A stretch of 64,000 bases of DNA from Larimichthys crocea (GCF_000972845.2 NC_040016.1:2252701-2316700), one strand, 5' to 3'. Numbered from the stretch's first letter, positions 1 to 45,818 are shown. Numbers and translations: made by a program. Notes: a model not told the origin generated them from the sequence alone.

Positions 1-473
1 CAGAACTTAGGAATCCAATCACTGTCACACACTTGTTTTAGATTGCCTTTCCTCCTTTGAATATTTTATGTGCCATCTTTATAGGTGAACACTGTTAAGT
101 ATTTATAACCTGCGACCCCCCCAGAGTTTAGTCCGGCATCCAGGGCATGCCCAGCAGTTTATCTGCAGCCTAATCACTGATGACACGGTCTGGATTGTCT
201 GGGCACTGTTGACTCTCATACCAACATACCACAAGCCTCACTGCTGCCAAGCTAGGGGCAGGAAAATAGACAGGTGGACATACTGCAACAATGAACAATG
301 GAAATGGAAAGAGTAGGACGTAGAGGGAAGAAGAAGAAGAAATAGAGACCAGTGTGTGTGTCCTGCTGTGTATTTTTAAGACAGAAAACACTTGGCACGG
401 TGAGCCAACATGCATATTCATACGCAATTCTCATACCATTCAGCAAAATAAAAATCAGTTGAACAGCTTTCAC

Positions 474-1022
474 CTCTTTAAATTCCTGGATCTGAGCCTG
501 CTCAAACATGGAGAACACATTGGAGTTGGCTCCCTCTGCTGTCCTCTTCTTGGCTTTCTTGGGGGCCTTTTGGCACAAACAAAGGAGGAGAGATGAGGTG
601 GAGACTAGTCACCAATTATGGTAAATATGTCAGACAACAGAAATAAATGGTGAAAAATGGACAAACATTACATTTTATGCTTAGAAGATGTTTTGTAATG
701 TAGGATATGTTAAACGTAGCTTAACTGTAACCCTAACCCTGCTGAAACGTTGGCAAAATTGCAATGGTAAGAGACAATCCAAAGATGTTTTAATTTTTTG
801 GTATTCATCTTATTGAGTTGACCATTCATCACAGAAAATTTACAAAAATACTAAAGACTGAAATAGTCTGAAATAATAGTTTATTTTATAAGTATTTATT
901 GATTGCACATGTCTGTCCAAAATAAAGTTGGCATTCTTGAAACAAAACAAAAAAAAAGTCCCATATGTGTCCATGCATCATTAAATGGCATGCACACACA
1001 CGCATACACACTGACTTACCAT
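474..1022 (-). CDS. myl2: Myosin regulatory light chain 2, cardiac/slow type (5' part only)
   Basis: Regulatory light chain of sarcomeric myosin II, which binds the heavy-chain neck and tunes contraction through EF-hand Ca/Mg binding and N-terminal serine phosphorylation. Seen here: an ATG at 1020-1022 followed at once by a strong donor (ATG|GTAAGT), and exon 2 at 566-474 (31 codons, phase 0 at both ends). Exon 2 encodes APKKAKKR, a short Thr-Ala-Glu insert, then [12 protein letters not shown] and QIQEFKE. A first coding exon holding only the initiator Met followed by an APKKAKKR exon is the known MYL2 layout, and [11 protein letters not shown]...QIQEFKE fits cardiac/slow MYL2 better than fast MYLPF. 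The EF-hand exons must lie beyond position 1; I see no exon 3 in bases 1-473. A TATA box lies about 100 bp upstream of the ATG. Which teleost paralogue this is cannot be told from 32 residues. Confidence 0.85.
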
Positions 1023-1123
1023 AGCTGAGCAGCTGGGATGTCAGTCCAACAATGATGCCAGTGAACAATGGGGGAGATTGTGCGTAGCCTTTTGTAGACC
1101 CAACCCTCATCTCCACTGGATGA

Positions 1124-1131
1124 TATTTATA
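1124..1131 (-). promoter_or_regulatory. TATA box of the myl2-like gene
   Basis: The minus strand reads TATAAATA here, inside TTTATAAATATC. That is about 100 bp upstream of the ATG at 1022-1020 and would put the start site near 1100, giving a 5' leader of roughly 75 nt with no intervening AG acceptor needed. Strong TATA boxes are usual for muscle contractile genes. The start site is inferred. Confidence 0.6.
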
Positions 1132-1616
1132 AACTATGTCCTGTTTAGGAAGTGACAGGTAAATGATGCTTCATACAGCACATACTGTATGCACTCGCTC
1201 AATGTTGTCATGACTGACATTGGACAAAGAGATTGGAATAACTGGTTTAGAATATCAAGAGCAGACTGAAGGTTAAAGCAGTTAATCACTTTAAACTGCC
1301 CTCTGGCCACAGACCACTGTCTTGACTGTCTTAACTACAGACAACCGTGATATCAACTCAAGGAAAGTGATGAAGTGTTGAAATTTCTTCTTAATATGGC
1401 AGAAACGTCCTCACAGTTAACCTTTAAATGACTCCCTAGACCAGCCGTTTAAAAACTGATAACTCAGTGACTGGGGTTTGGATTGATTGGGTGATCCAGT
1501 CCCATTTTAAAACAATATGTATTCTGAACTGGACTAAAAAAAATTAAAAAAGAAAACAAAGCAATGTTAAGGCTAGGAGGTCTGCCCCCACCTAATGCAT
1601 TAAATATTACTTAGAC

Positions 1617-1985
1617 CAGTTGTTTGCAAAGTCTGAGTCTGTGGGCTTGGAAAAATGCCGCCCCTGACCCTCCCTTAGTTTACTTGCTTTACTCAAACCC
1701 TGGATGCCTATGGGATCATGATTATGTTATTTGATCCCATAGACACACAGCACTTGAAACTTCAAACTACATCAAATACATAAAAATGCCTGTCCTAAGA
1801 GATTTATTAGTTTCAGACTCTAGTAAAGGAAAAAAAAACAGTAAAATCCCCCAAAACATCTGTATCACAGAACTATTCCAACTACTCTATGTGATGTTTT
1901 TTTTCCTCTTCCATTCAAAGAGCCTCCCCTAAAAACAGTTTGGAGCCCCTTTGAAGAAGCCAACCTCCCACTTTGAAAACCTCTG
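1617..1985. mobile_element. Non-autonomous hAT-type element (369 bp)
   Basis: The left end reads CAGTTGTTTGCAAAGT and the right end, on the opposite strand, CAGAGGTTTTCAAAGT, so these are imperfect inverted termini that begin with CAG. The flanking octamers are ACTTAGAC (1609-1616) and ACTGAGAC (1986-1993), matching at 7 of 8 positions. CAG-starting termini with an 8-bp target duplication define hAT elements. No transposase reading frame is present inside. Confidence 0.7.
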
Positions 1986-3156
1986 ACTGAGACAATGTGA
2001 TGCAACTGTTGTATGCTAGGTAAAATACATTATACATCTGTTCTTGGATCAATGGATACTCACTGCAGAAAAATCCTAAATTATTCTATATATCGTATAT
2101 ATACTGTCTAATATGTGTGTCTGAAGAGGTGTATCTCAAAGTTTCAAACATATTTGATCCACTCACCTGAAGTTTTGAAAAAAAGGAACTGGCAAGGCCT
2201 TCGTCCAAGGACTTTCACCAACAAAATCTTTACCAGTTTTGATTTAATAATTTGATCTGTGTATCAATCATTTCTTGTCCTCACTGGATACAAGACATGA
2301 TGAGAGAGCGTGAAATTCACCAGGTCATTAAGTGTAATTTATTGACCTGTCAGGACTGTGTTACCACCAACCTTAGTCACATTTCTCACATGCTTTTTCA
2401 CATTATTGGCGCCTGCTTACCTTTTCATAGTATGGCACAGCACGCATAGTAGCTAGTAGTATTTATGAGACCTCGTTTATTCTTTAAAAGGTAAATGCAC
2501 TGGCTGACATTCATGCCAATGAAATCTCTAACTGGAACCTTTCTCACCTCAACTGGCTTCTTCTATATGGGATGAAAAGAAGCTCCCACAGCTCAGTTGG
2601 TCCTGAAACAAATGAACTAACTAAATTCATGGAAGGAGTTGCATGAAAGGATGTCTTGGGTCTACTTTGAACACTTCATTGGTGTTGGCTTGAAGAGTCT
2701 GTAAAACTAAACTGAGTGCTGTCAACAGCAGTAGGTGTGAGATACTCAAGTGCAACACTGCTGACACCGAACACATCCTTACAATGTGCCATGTCTCTCC
2801 GTACACATTAACAAGTCATCCAGTTTCACTTGTGGCTCCCAGGTCAAGAAAAGTGACAGCCTGTCACAATGAGCTGAATGGGCCGGGGTGAGAAGGTGAG
2901 GCCACATGTGGGTGAACTATATAAAGAGAGGCCCTGAAATCCTCCTGGCACTTAGTCTACTCACTGTCACATAAAATGCTGTTGATGAACTAACGGCAGA
3001 TGTCAGTGGTGTCGTCTCACAGCGTACTGTGTACACGGAGGTCAGAATTAGCAGAGTTATTGTTAACCGATAGAGCAGATGCTATTGTTGAAAACGTTTC
3101 TCCTTCAGCTCTTCTCAGTTTCTGATCCGAGCAGCCGCTGCTGCTGCTACTGTGAC

Positions 3157-3214
3157 AGGAATGGCAGGCCATCGTCGCATTGGCGGAGCGCTGGGATCAG
3201 ACGCCTATAAATAG
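3157..3214. promoter_or_regulatory. Candidate muscle enhancer motifs (M-CAT, MEF2)
   Basis: 3157-3163 is AGGAATG, the complement of the M-CAT/TEAD core CATTCCT. 3205-3214 is CTATAAATAG, a perfect match to the MEF2 consensus CTA(A/T)4TAG. Both lie about 2.1 kb upstream of the myl2-like start and are natural candidates for muscle control of that gene. Motif presence alone does not show function. Confidence 0.35.
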
Positions 3215-5228
3215 ACTAACCTCGTCTAACACAATGGACGTGGACAAATGGTCATTTCACAGACAGCCTCAAGTGTGAGTAAGTAAGCATTAGGCAAAAG
3301 GTTTTTTCTTCTGTGTATGTAATTTATAATTACGGAACTTGCTCAAAAAGGCACACGAACATAACGTAAAGTTAGTAAAGTAGAAGTGAAAGACAATGGT
3401 TATAATATTTAATATTCTGTGACAAAATCTCTACAGGGAACGCTAATAAAACATTTGTTAGCAGACATCAATATCATATCCAGCGTTACGGCATAATGAA
3501 TCGGGATCATGTGAAAAGAAAGACAAATTTAAAAAGAATAGAAAAATAAAACAGGACGGGAAACACTTGTTGTGGGTAGTAACCAGTGGAAAACTTGTGC
3601 AATCTGTAGCATCGGGTGCTTCTTGTGACCATTAAATCAGTTCTATCTTCTTGGCTTTAATACATTCAGGAAGATTTTTATGTTTAAAAATGGTAGATTC
3701 AGAAAGTTGAACATCTTCCTATTGAGCGCCCTACTGTGTTACAGACACACTGGGCAAGTTAAAGTCTGGCATCTCATGTGTAGTTTTCTAAAAACATTAC
3801 TAAAAATACACAAAAATATTCTATTTCCATAAATCAAGTTATGATATACAGAAATAGAATCAGCTAAGTCAAGTGTAAGTGTACTTGACAATGAGAGCCA
3901 AAATATTTAGAATTTTAGAATATTTGTTTTTTAATGGTTGGACTTTTTGTTTAACTTGCCAAGAGTGCCTTAATAAAATAAAGAGAGATTTACTGTGCAA
4001 ATAGGTAAATAGTTAAAAGAAAGGAGATGTTATTCACGTGCTTCATCTTTAAATCGTGGAGTAAAAATATAATCCAAATGAGGCAGAAGCAGAAGACAAC
4101 ACTCCGTTTCATTTCAGATATACATATCCATGCCATTTACGAATCGGGGGGGGGAAGAAAAACAGAATATTTTCATCTTCACCTTGAACAATTTTAGGTT
4201 ATATACAACATAAGGGACATTATACAAAAAGAAATGCTCAAGTACTATGTTGTAAGCTTCAAACATGATCTTTTTTTTCGCCTCCTGTCATATAGTTCAG
4301 CACTGAGGTTTTGCCTTTGACAGATGGAAGTGCATACACGAGTTGGATCCAGATACAATCACTCACTTGATGTTTGGACATATTAAAAGAATACTCATTG
4401 GACATTCAAGAGGACACGTAATCACTTTTTTCTTTAACAAAAATAGACATGGCTTATCCAGCCTCGAAATTCCTTCTCAATATATATAAAATTATGTCTC
4501 GTCTATTTACAGTCAGATAGCGTTCTGAAGGATTAGAAAGTCCTGCTGAGGATTGTGGGTAGTGCAGTTTTAGTGTCGACCTATCTGAGGGTAGACAGTC
4601 ATATGGTGTGTGGTTCTACAGGGCAGGGGTGGTTCCTTTATTTAAATCTTATTTAAATTTGTTTGTGCTCCAGCCAAGTCCTGTCACCGTAACTAACCAC
4701 AGCCTCACTAGAAGACTGAGGTTAGTGAAGAATGATTGTAATTAGCTGATAATGATTGTGTGTTAACACATCAGCGCAGGGGTGGAGCAGACATGCTATC
4801 GGATGTACAGTACTCTCCTGCCCTGGTCTGTAGCTACTGTGGACAGAGCTGGGTGTGGAAAGGAGTCAGTTGCATCAATACTATTTTGAGTGAGCCTCTG
4901 CCATTTTCACTAGTGACTGACTTAACTGTAAATAATTGACTTGTAAGATAAAGTTGCTACGGCTGTGCTTATCTATCAGAGTCACTATGAGTTTATTTAA
5001 ACTAGCAAATCCCACCGAGCCAGGTTTAAAATTGAGAACTATAACCAAGATTTTGTTTTTGAAGAAGAAATCAAATCCAATTACTAATCCCTTCTCAGAA
5101 TACAGGTCACACACTCAAATATATCTCAAAAAACCCTGCTCAAAAAGTTGGTAAATATGGCATTTTGTTGACCTTTATTGACTCGGGTCAGTTCATTGAG
5201 AAAAAAATAACCTGATTCTAATGACATC

Positions 5229-5234
5229 TATTTA
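5229..5234 (-). terminator. Candidate poly(A) signal of cit
   Basis: The minus strand reads AATAAA here, about 200 nt after the cit stop codon at 5435-5433. Two further AATAAA hexamers downstream (about 5172 and 4635) could give longer 3' UTRs. Transcript data would be needed to choose. Confidence 0.45.
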
Positions 5235-5432
5235 TTTCTCTTGTTCTCTCTGAATTCAAACGGCTACAGTTGTTTTCCTCTGTGGGTTTGTCAGCTTATA
5301 TGTCAGGCAAAACTGATGTGTGGCAGTGTTTCATCATGAGTTGGTGACATTCTCACTGGTTCTCTGCTCCCTTCTTTTCCTTTCCAAAGATGAATTTCTC
5401 TGTCCATGCTGGGTATGTGGCTCTGCTGACTC

Positions 5433-39773
<34,341 letters not shown>

Positions 39774-40035
39774 GGCTTCTTGACAACAGATGACCTGAGC
39801 GAATGAACACACAGTAGGTGGAGGTGAAATGAAGTAATGTGGTTAAATGTAACGCGTTAGCGGATTGATGATTTCTCCGACGTCATTGTGAGGTTACAAA
39901 CTGTCAACAACGCGTGCTGTACGTTAACGTCGGCTAGCGTTAGCTAACGAGCACACATGAACGTTAAAACGACGCGCACGAGCATTCTTCAGTTATATTT
40001 CATAAACAAAAACAACACGGAGTGAGCCTACTCAC

Positions 40036-40260
40036 CGGACTGCCATTCAGATAGCTATAATTTAGTTTTATTACACACACAGAGGCATTGACGTGGTGGT
40101 GAGCACACTGCTCTCGGTCAACGTTGCTTCCGGTCAACTTTCAAATTTTGCGCGTTTGCCGCCCACCTCGCGAGCCTGCTGAATGACGGCGGCGTCTGAT
40201 TGGATCACGGGAATTCTACGGGGCGGGTCCTGTTGTTGTTTTAAACCAATCACTGATGTT
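40036..40260 (-). promoter_or_regulatory. cit promoter and 5' untranslated exon
   Basis: An untranslated exon ends at 40036 with donor CCG|GTGAGT. On the minus strand upstream there are TTTGAA (CHR-like, 40145-40140), a GC-rich E2F-like CGCGCAAAA (40154-40146), and two NF-Y CCAAT boxes, one in each orientation (40198-40203 and 40246-40250). CHR plus CCAAT is the signature of G2/M genes controlled by DREAM and MYB-MuvB, which fits a cytokinesis kinase. The exact start site is not visible; about 40100-40135 is my estimate. Confidence 0.6.
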
Positions 40261-40769
40261 TTCACCCACCACCACAACAAGGAGAGACTCCATTGAAAGC
40301 CTCTCGTAAAAAGAGATTTCTTTTTATTCATAGAGGAGAAAAGAAACCAAAAGAATATGTGAACATATATCAACTAATAAACGGCGGTGAGCCAGTTAGT
40401 ATCGTAGAGTAACAATAAACAATGTTTCATCTGACAGAGGCAGCTGCTGATTATCTAAAATACCATCTGTAACCACAGGAGAAAAGGGGAGGGTACTGTA
40501 CTTTCTATTTTTGGGGTAATGTTTAGACAGCAGAGGAGGACCTTACTGTTTTTCTTTAGCCTTTTGTTGCAAGATTTATTATATATAAAAACAAACCAAA
40601 TAAAAACTATTAAAAGACATTAAAAAAAGATGGTTGTCATGTCAGGCATGACGTGCTGGTCATAAAGGTGCATTTGCATTTATTGTTTTCCTCCTCACCC
40701 TCAAACTTGTTACTAAGGTCTCCCAGTTGCTTACATGCAGATTTTATTAGTTATTAGTGGGTTCAGCTA

Positions 40770-40945
40770 ATCTTTGACACTTGTTGATTCAGCTTAATAA
40801 GTCAAGTTTATTGAACTTGTTAAGTCCGTTTAACTTGATTTTACTTTTTATTAAAAAAAAATAGGACTCAACTACTCACATTTTAAGGCAACGGTAAATT
40901 ACATTGAATGAATTAAATTGGACCAACTTAAAATAATTATATATA
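40770..40945. repeat. Dispersed teleost MITE-like repeat (palindromic)
   Basis: Contains AAGTTTATTGAACTTGTTAA near one end, CATTTTAAGGCAACGGTAAA in the middle and GAATTAAATTGGACCAACTT near the other. This order is that of an abundant fish repeat whose ends are AACTCAA/AAGTTGG-type inverted sequences. Boundaries are approximate. It lies between cit and crybb3. Confidence 0.45.
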
Positions 40946-41289
40946 TATGTTTTTTTTTTTTTTTAAATATTCAAATTTGGTGAAAGGATTTGTGCAAATT
41001 GTATCTCATAGCTGATAATGCTATGTGGGCAATGCTCCCAGTCAGTACTGTAATGCAAATCTACTTTAAATTGAATTTATCAACAAATTTGTGGCCAAGA
41101 AATTATGGTCTGCTCCATGAAATTACTGTGTCAAACCTCTGTTATTTCAGGAAGCTTTGAGAAAGATTCCTTGGGTATTGTGCCTTTTCTCTTTTTTATT
41201 TTTTTGTCATCACTGTTCTGAGGGCTGTGAGTCTGTTGCCAATTTGTGCCAGAGTCAACTGGACTAAGAGGCACTGACATAGTTTCTAT

Positions 41290-41493
41290 CATTATTATTT
41301 TATCTATTTTTTTGGGCTTTCTAAACCTTTGTTGTGTAGTGGCAGCTGAAGGGTGACAGGAAATTGGGAAGAGAAAAAAGAAGAATGACATGAAGCAAAT
41401 GGCCAGAGGTCGGATTCAAACCCTGGGCCACTGTGGACTGAGCTTCTGTGCATGGGGCGCACACTCTACCAACTAAGCTAACCAGTGTCGCCC
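41290..41493 (-). mobile_element. tRNA-derived SINE
   Basis: Minus strand: a tRNA-like head with a pol III A box (TAGCTTAGTTGGTAGAG, 41480-41464) and B box (GGGTTTGAATCCG, 41423-41411). It is followed by CATTTGCTTCATGTCATTC, TTTCCTGTCACCCTTCAGCT, and an A-rich tail with AAAGCCCAAAAAAATAG. This order fits a widespread teleost SINE family. The head does not fold as a functional tRNA. Confidence 0.75.
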
Positions 41494-41567
41494 ATAGTGT
41501 CTATCATTACTGTGAAAATATATTTAAAAAAATGAATATAAGATAAGACAAAATCAGGACCAAAACC

Positions 41568-41573
41568 TTTATT
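41568..41573 (-). terminator. Poly(A) signal of crybb3
   Basis: AATAAA on the minus strand, 155 nt after the crybb3 stop codon. It is the first such hexamer downstream, giving a short 3' UTR typical of crystallin messages. Confidence 0.65.
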
Positions 41574-41727
41574 TCCAACAGATTTACATATTTTATTGTC
41601 AGCTCCAGTTTTCCAAAATTGCATGTTCAGATATTCTAGGCTAACACGGGGCGTAGTGAAGAGACTGAGGACTGGCTGACTGCCTTTAGCCTGCCCAGTT
41701 GGTGTAGGAGGTGCTGGAGTTGCTGTT

Positions 41728-42924
41728 TTAAGGTTGGGTTTGAGTTTGGGCTAAATTGGTGTTGGCAGTAGGATTAGGGACGGGTTTAGGGATAGGATTG
41801 GTGGCGGGAGTAGGAGCGGGAGTGGGGTTGGGAGGTGTAGGTGTAGGTGTAGGGGCAGGGGGAACATAGCACCCTCTCTTGTGCCACTGCATGTCTCGTA
41901 TACGTCGGACGGACTGGATATGAGGTGCAGTGGCTCCCCAGTCGTTCCAGTGCTTGAATTCTCCATTCTCAAACACATACTGACGCCCTCTGTAGCCTGG
42001 ATACATGTATCCCACCCACCTTCAGAGGGAAGATAAGTAGGAAAACGTGGGAACAGGGTTACATAATAATGGCATGCTTCTAAAAATACACATTCATTAA
42101 ATACTCTATTCTACATATACTATAACAAATATCTATCACTGGGAAGGTTGCAGCTTACGTTCCATTGATAGCCTTAACACTGGCCACGCGGTCCTGGAAA
42201 CCATGAGCCCACAGACTGGGGACGTCTTCATCAACAATCTCCATCTTTCTACCCTCAAAGCCTGCATTCTCAAACAGGTGCAGCTTATGATCTTCACTGT
42301 CCTGGAGAGAGAAACAACAGGTTTGAGCATGTCTGACAGGAAGTAACATCTGCTGAAGTTACACTGATAATACTGACCACTTTCAGAGGCTTGAATGAGC
42401 TCAGGCTGTAGCTACTCTGGCTGTTGGTCCAGGTGCTCCACCGAGGATACTCTCCTTTCTCCAGCACAAACTGCTCTCCTGCAAAACCTGGACGCTCAAA
42501 CCCCACCCATCTGACAATACAAAGAAAACGCATTATATATAGATGCACACCTACGTCCTAAGCAAGGGAAACAACTAGAAAACAGGATACAGATCCAGTA
42601 AAAATTGAATGGACTTGATGAAGGGGAGAATGGATTACTCACGGTCCTGACTCCACAATGATTGAACCAATTCTCTCTGTCTTTTCAAATGCATCTGTAC
42701 ACTCTCCAGACAACTCCACTTTTTTTCCACGGAAGTTCTCATACTCAAAAAAGGCCAACTGCAAGACAGCAAAAGTTCCAATTCATGCTGTTCATGTTTC
42801 TGACTTATTCTTATTTCAACACATGCAAAGTTCTTGTTCATTTCGGTACCTTATATGTGGCTCCAGCACCTCCTTGGCCCTTGTCTGCTGGCAGTTGCTC
42901 TGGGGTTACTTGTTGGTCTGTCAT
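41728..42924 (-). CDS. crybb3: Beta-B3-type crystallin (complete, with Pro/Thr-rich C-terminal tail)
   Basis: Structural lens protein of four Greek-key motifs. Coding exons: 42924-42850, 42758-42643, 42510-42378, 42301-42159 and 42019-41728, totalling 759 nt (252 residues plus stop), with all phases agreeing. One motif per exon after an N-terminal arm exon ([16 protein letters not shown]...ATYK) is the standard beta-crystallin gene plan. [40 protein letters not shown] and [11 protein letters not shown]...[14 protein letters not shown] are closest to CRYBB3 in my memory, though beta-B1-like fish paralogues are related. Human CRYBB3 is 211 residues. The excess is about 43 residues after KRG, made mainly of Pro, Thr, Ala and Asn (for example [20 protein letters not shown]). 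Adjacency to a KIAA1671-like gene supports CRYBB3. Confidence 0.88.
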
Positions 42925-43304
42925 TGTCCCTTTACAAAGCAGAGGAATTATATTGTTCAGAGCCATACTTGGTGACATTAGATACATTTTTTTTTTTACT
43001 CTAAAGTTGTTAAATTCATAGAAGAAACATTATTAAACTTAAAAACATGGTCACAGGTAGGTCTTCAAAAAGCTGCAGACACAGCACAGATGTTTCCGTT
43101 TTATCACAACTGCTTGGTTATAATTTTGTTGTTCACAAATGTAATATATCAGCAAGACATTTGCACACTTTTATTTGTATTATTTGCTAAAGTAACATAT
43201 AGTGCACAAAATGCTACTTAAGAAGCAAGCATTCAGATGCAGTTAGAAGAGGATCATCTATCTCACCTGACAGAAAGAGGGATGATCTTAAAAATTTTTT
43301 TTAC

Positions 43305-43457
43305 CTGGATGGCTTGTGCCTCACTGCACCACGTACCAGCCACGCTCTCCGTCTTTCCTCTTTCTTTTCTCTCTCTCCTGTCTTTCTCAGTGTGAGGGTG
43401 TGTGTGGATGTGGAGGCCTGGTGAGCATTTGGTGGAGTCCAGTGGGGGTATTTATGG
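43305..43457 (-). promoter_or_regulatory. crybb3 TATA box and untranslated first exon
   Basis: On the minus strand CATAAATAC at 43457-43449 is a TATA-like box. A donor CCAG|GTAAAA ends a candidate untranslated exon at 43305, which would join the acceptor just upstream of the ATG at 42924. An untranslated first exon is usual in beta-crystallin genes. The start near 43425 is inferred. Confidence 0.55.
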
Positions 43458-44858
43458 TTTATTTCTGGCCACAGCAGCAAAAAGCCTGTTGATGCAGCAA
43501 GTCTGTCGCACCCATTGTGTCCATCACACTGCTTCTCAATAGACTTGCCCCTCTGTCCCTGGCACACTGGCAAACGTTGCCCAACTCTGCCCATGCTGCC
43601 ATCCTGACCATGATGCTACAGTGGGTACACACACTGACTGCCTGCCAAGAGAATGAACAGAGATCAGTCTCACTCAGCAGTATTGGCCCCACCCAGCTAT
43701 CTTGCGCTCCAGCTTCCTGTCTTCTACCTGTTTCTTTACCTTTCTCTTCATCCAAAGCCTCCAAAAAGCTGCATCCAACTTTGTTGCTTATAAAACATGA
43801 ATGAGACTATGCAAATATTTGCAAAATTGTGTCTTTAAACTTACATGCAGGCATATGCTTTGTCCTGTTCCACTGCCGCCTACCTTTTTCCCCATAAAAA
43901 ACACACACTCGTTTGCATTTCATAGAAAATCTTTTAATAAAATTCCCTCAATTTCCTCTTATCATACAGTATGTTGATCATAAATGATTACAGCATTGAC
44001 GACATGTGATTTCTTCAACATTAGGCACACAGGCACAGAAAGGAATGTAGAGCAGATGAATGCATTTTTCTCAGTTAAAGACTTTACAAAACACCCTTCC
44101 TGATTCTGTTACAACATGTCCAGTTTCCTCCCGGCTCCCTGTTGATGTTCAGGTCAGTGATGGGGTGTTTTAATAAAATCATACGTTTTGTGGAAACTTA
44201 CTTTAAAGAGAAGACAGACATTTGGTGGTGAAATGGATAGAAAAGTTCCCATGACCATGTTACTACAGTTAGGTACTTGATGATTCTATTGCTTAGATGT
44301 CTTGTATGGATGGTAATTTTAGTTTGTTATGATTTTTCTTAAAGTGCTTAAAGGTTTACTTGAGATCATCATGTGATTGGAAAAGAGAACGTAAAAGGCT
44401 TTTTTTTTTCTTTCTTTTTTTTACAATTTAAACTAAACACACATAAGGTGCAATCCATTATTTATATTCAGTATTCTCTGTACATACCCTGTTGAAGGCC
44501 TAGTGTCATCAGTCCCTGTCAGTATATGACAGACACATTCAAACAATAAGATCAATCCATGGCTTTTTCTCTAGATTACACTGGGGTATTCCCCCTCCAT
44601 TGAGCCTCTGTATAACAGTGGATAAAACACGTACTTAACATATCACATTCTTGGCACCTTTTTTTATTTACAAGATACAAAAGTTTTTGATGATGTTCAG
44701 CAAAAGCCTGATTTCCCCTCCTGAACATTTTAGGTAAGACCCACAATAAGGCTCTCCAGGTTCAAAACGGGGCAATCATGGCGAGGTGTTCATCAGCAGC
44801 AGCAGCTGAGCTGGATTGATTCGTGCTGAACAGCTAGGGAACAATGTCTGCTAAAGGA

Positions 44859-44902
<44 letters not shown>

Positions 44903-45818
44903 GAAATTACAAATCACAGACTTTATATAATATATTGAACATTTATCACATGTCATTTGTTGGATAAGTTTATCTGCAAGTACTCTACACTACCATGAGC
45001 ACATTCATTTTTAGCATGTATGGCCCAACTAGCACTCAAATCCATAACCCTGTTACATCAACATGTCCTTATCACTCAGCTGTATGTAAAGGTAAGAGCA
45101 AAATATAGCTGTGACCACAGTTCCACAGATAAGCATGAAGCAAAGCAAACTGCAGTCAGGTGTAATGAGGATGTTTGTACCTGCTGTACAATTTTAATAA
45201 TGATAAGAGAAAGCTTTATGGAGATGTGGCCCACTTCCTGTTTTTGTCATTGCTGTCAGTTTAGTCTGAGTCTACATTATGTAACAGAAAGTTTAAACAA
45301 TTTGCCTTTATCGCAGACCTATTAAGCTGTCTTGTTTTATGACTCACAAGCAAATTATTCCTTTTAAATAATCACTTCACTCTTACAGTAATTCATGGAA
45401 TAAGCCAAATGTCAAAAATGTTTAAACTTTTACGTCCTAAAATGCATATGACAAGCAATTTAGGTTCTATAAGCTCTTATATGCTTGCTAAAAATTATAT
45501 AAAACTGTAAAATTCTTGCTAAATAGAAAAAAATCATTAGATTCCAAAAGATATTTACTTTTTTCATACATACTGAAAAAAATACCATCTGTGAGTGGAA
45601 CCTTTGACTGATATGTTGATACTGATTATAAAATGTAAAGAACAGGTACTTGCCCCCCTTTTGAAGTCTATCACAAGGCAACAACGGAACTCATCTTTTA
45701 TAAATACAGTATAGCAAGAACTTATGATTTTAAGTTATTTAAATGTATACAATATTATGTAGATGACACTTATAAAATGTCTACAAAATGTATTTTAATT
45801 ATCATCTTGTCACTCACC
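43458..45818. other. crybb3 upstream / KIAA1671-like 3' UTR region
   Basis: No exon recognised. A (GAAA)n tract lies at 44857-44902. AATAAA on the minus strand near 44660 is a plausible poly(A) signal for the KIAA1671-like gene, giving about 1.2 kb of 3' UTR. Nearer crybb3 (43.46-43.8 kb) there are Cys/Ser-coding shadows but no splice-supported coding sequence; lens promoter elements may lie here. Confidence 0.45.
44857..44902. repeat. (GAAA)n microsatellite
   Basis: About 46 bp of GAAA units on the plus strand, in the probable 3' UTR of the KIAA1671-like gene. Confidence 0.9.

Larger units (their letters stand above)
1132..5228. other. Intergenic region between myl2 and cit
   Basis: Region between the myl2-like promoter and the 3' end of cit. 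It holds the hAT-type element at 1617-1985, a palindromic E-box and TATA-like sequence on the plus strand (2902-2926), and M-CAT- and MEF2-like motifs (3157-3214). The rest is AT-rich with short homopolymers (for example G9 near 4147). I found no convincing coding exon. Part of 4.6-5.2 kb may be cit 3' UTR if a distal poly(A) signal is used: AATAAA occurs on the minus strand at about 5172 and 4635. Confidence 0.6.

Noticed and set aside
1..473. Search for the third myl2 exon (first EF hand)
   Set aside because: No AFTIxDQNRDG-like coding sequence in any minus frame; this is intron.
41411..41493. Possible tRNA gene
   Set aside because: Has A and B boxes but no sound cloverleaf, and continues into a SINE body and A-rich tail.
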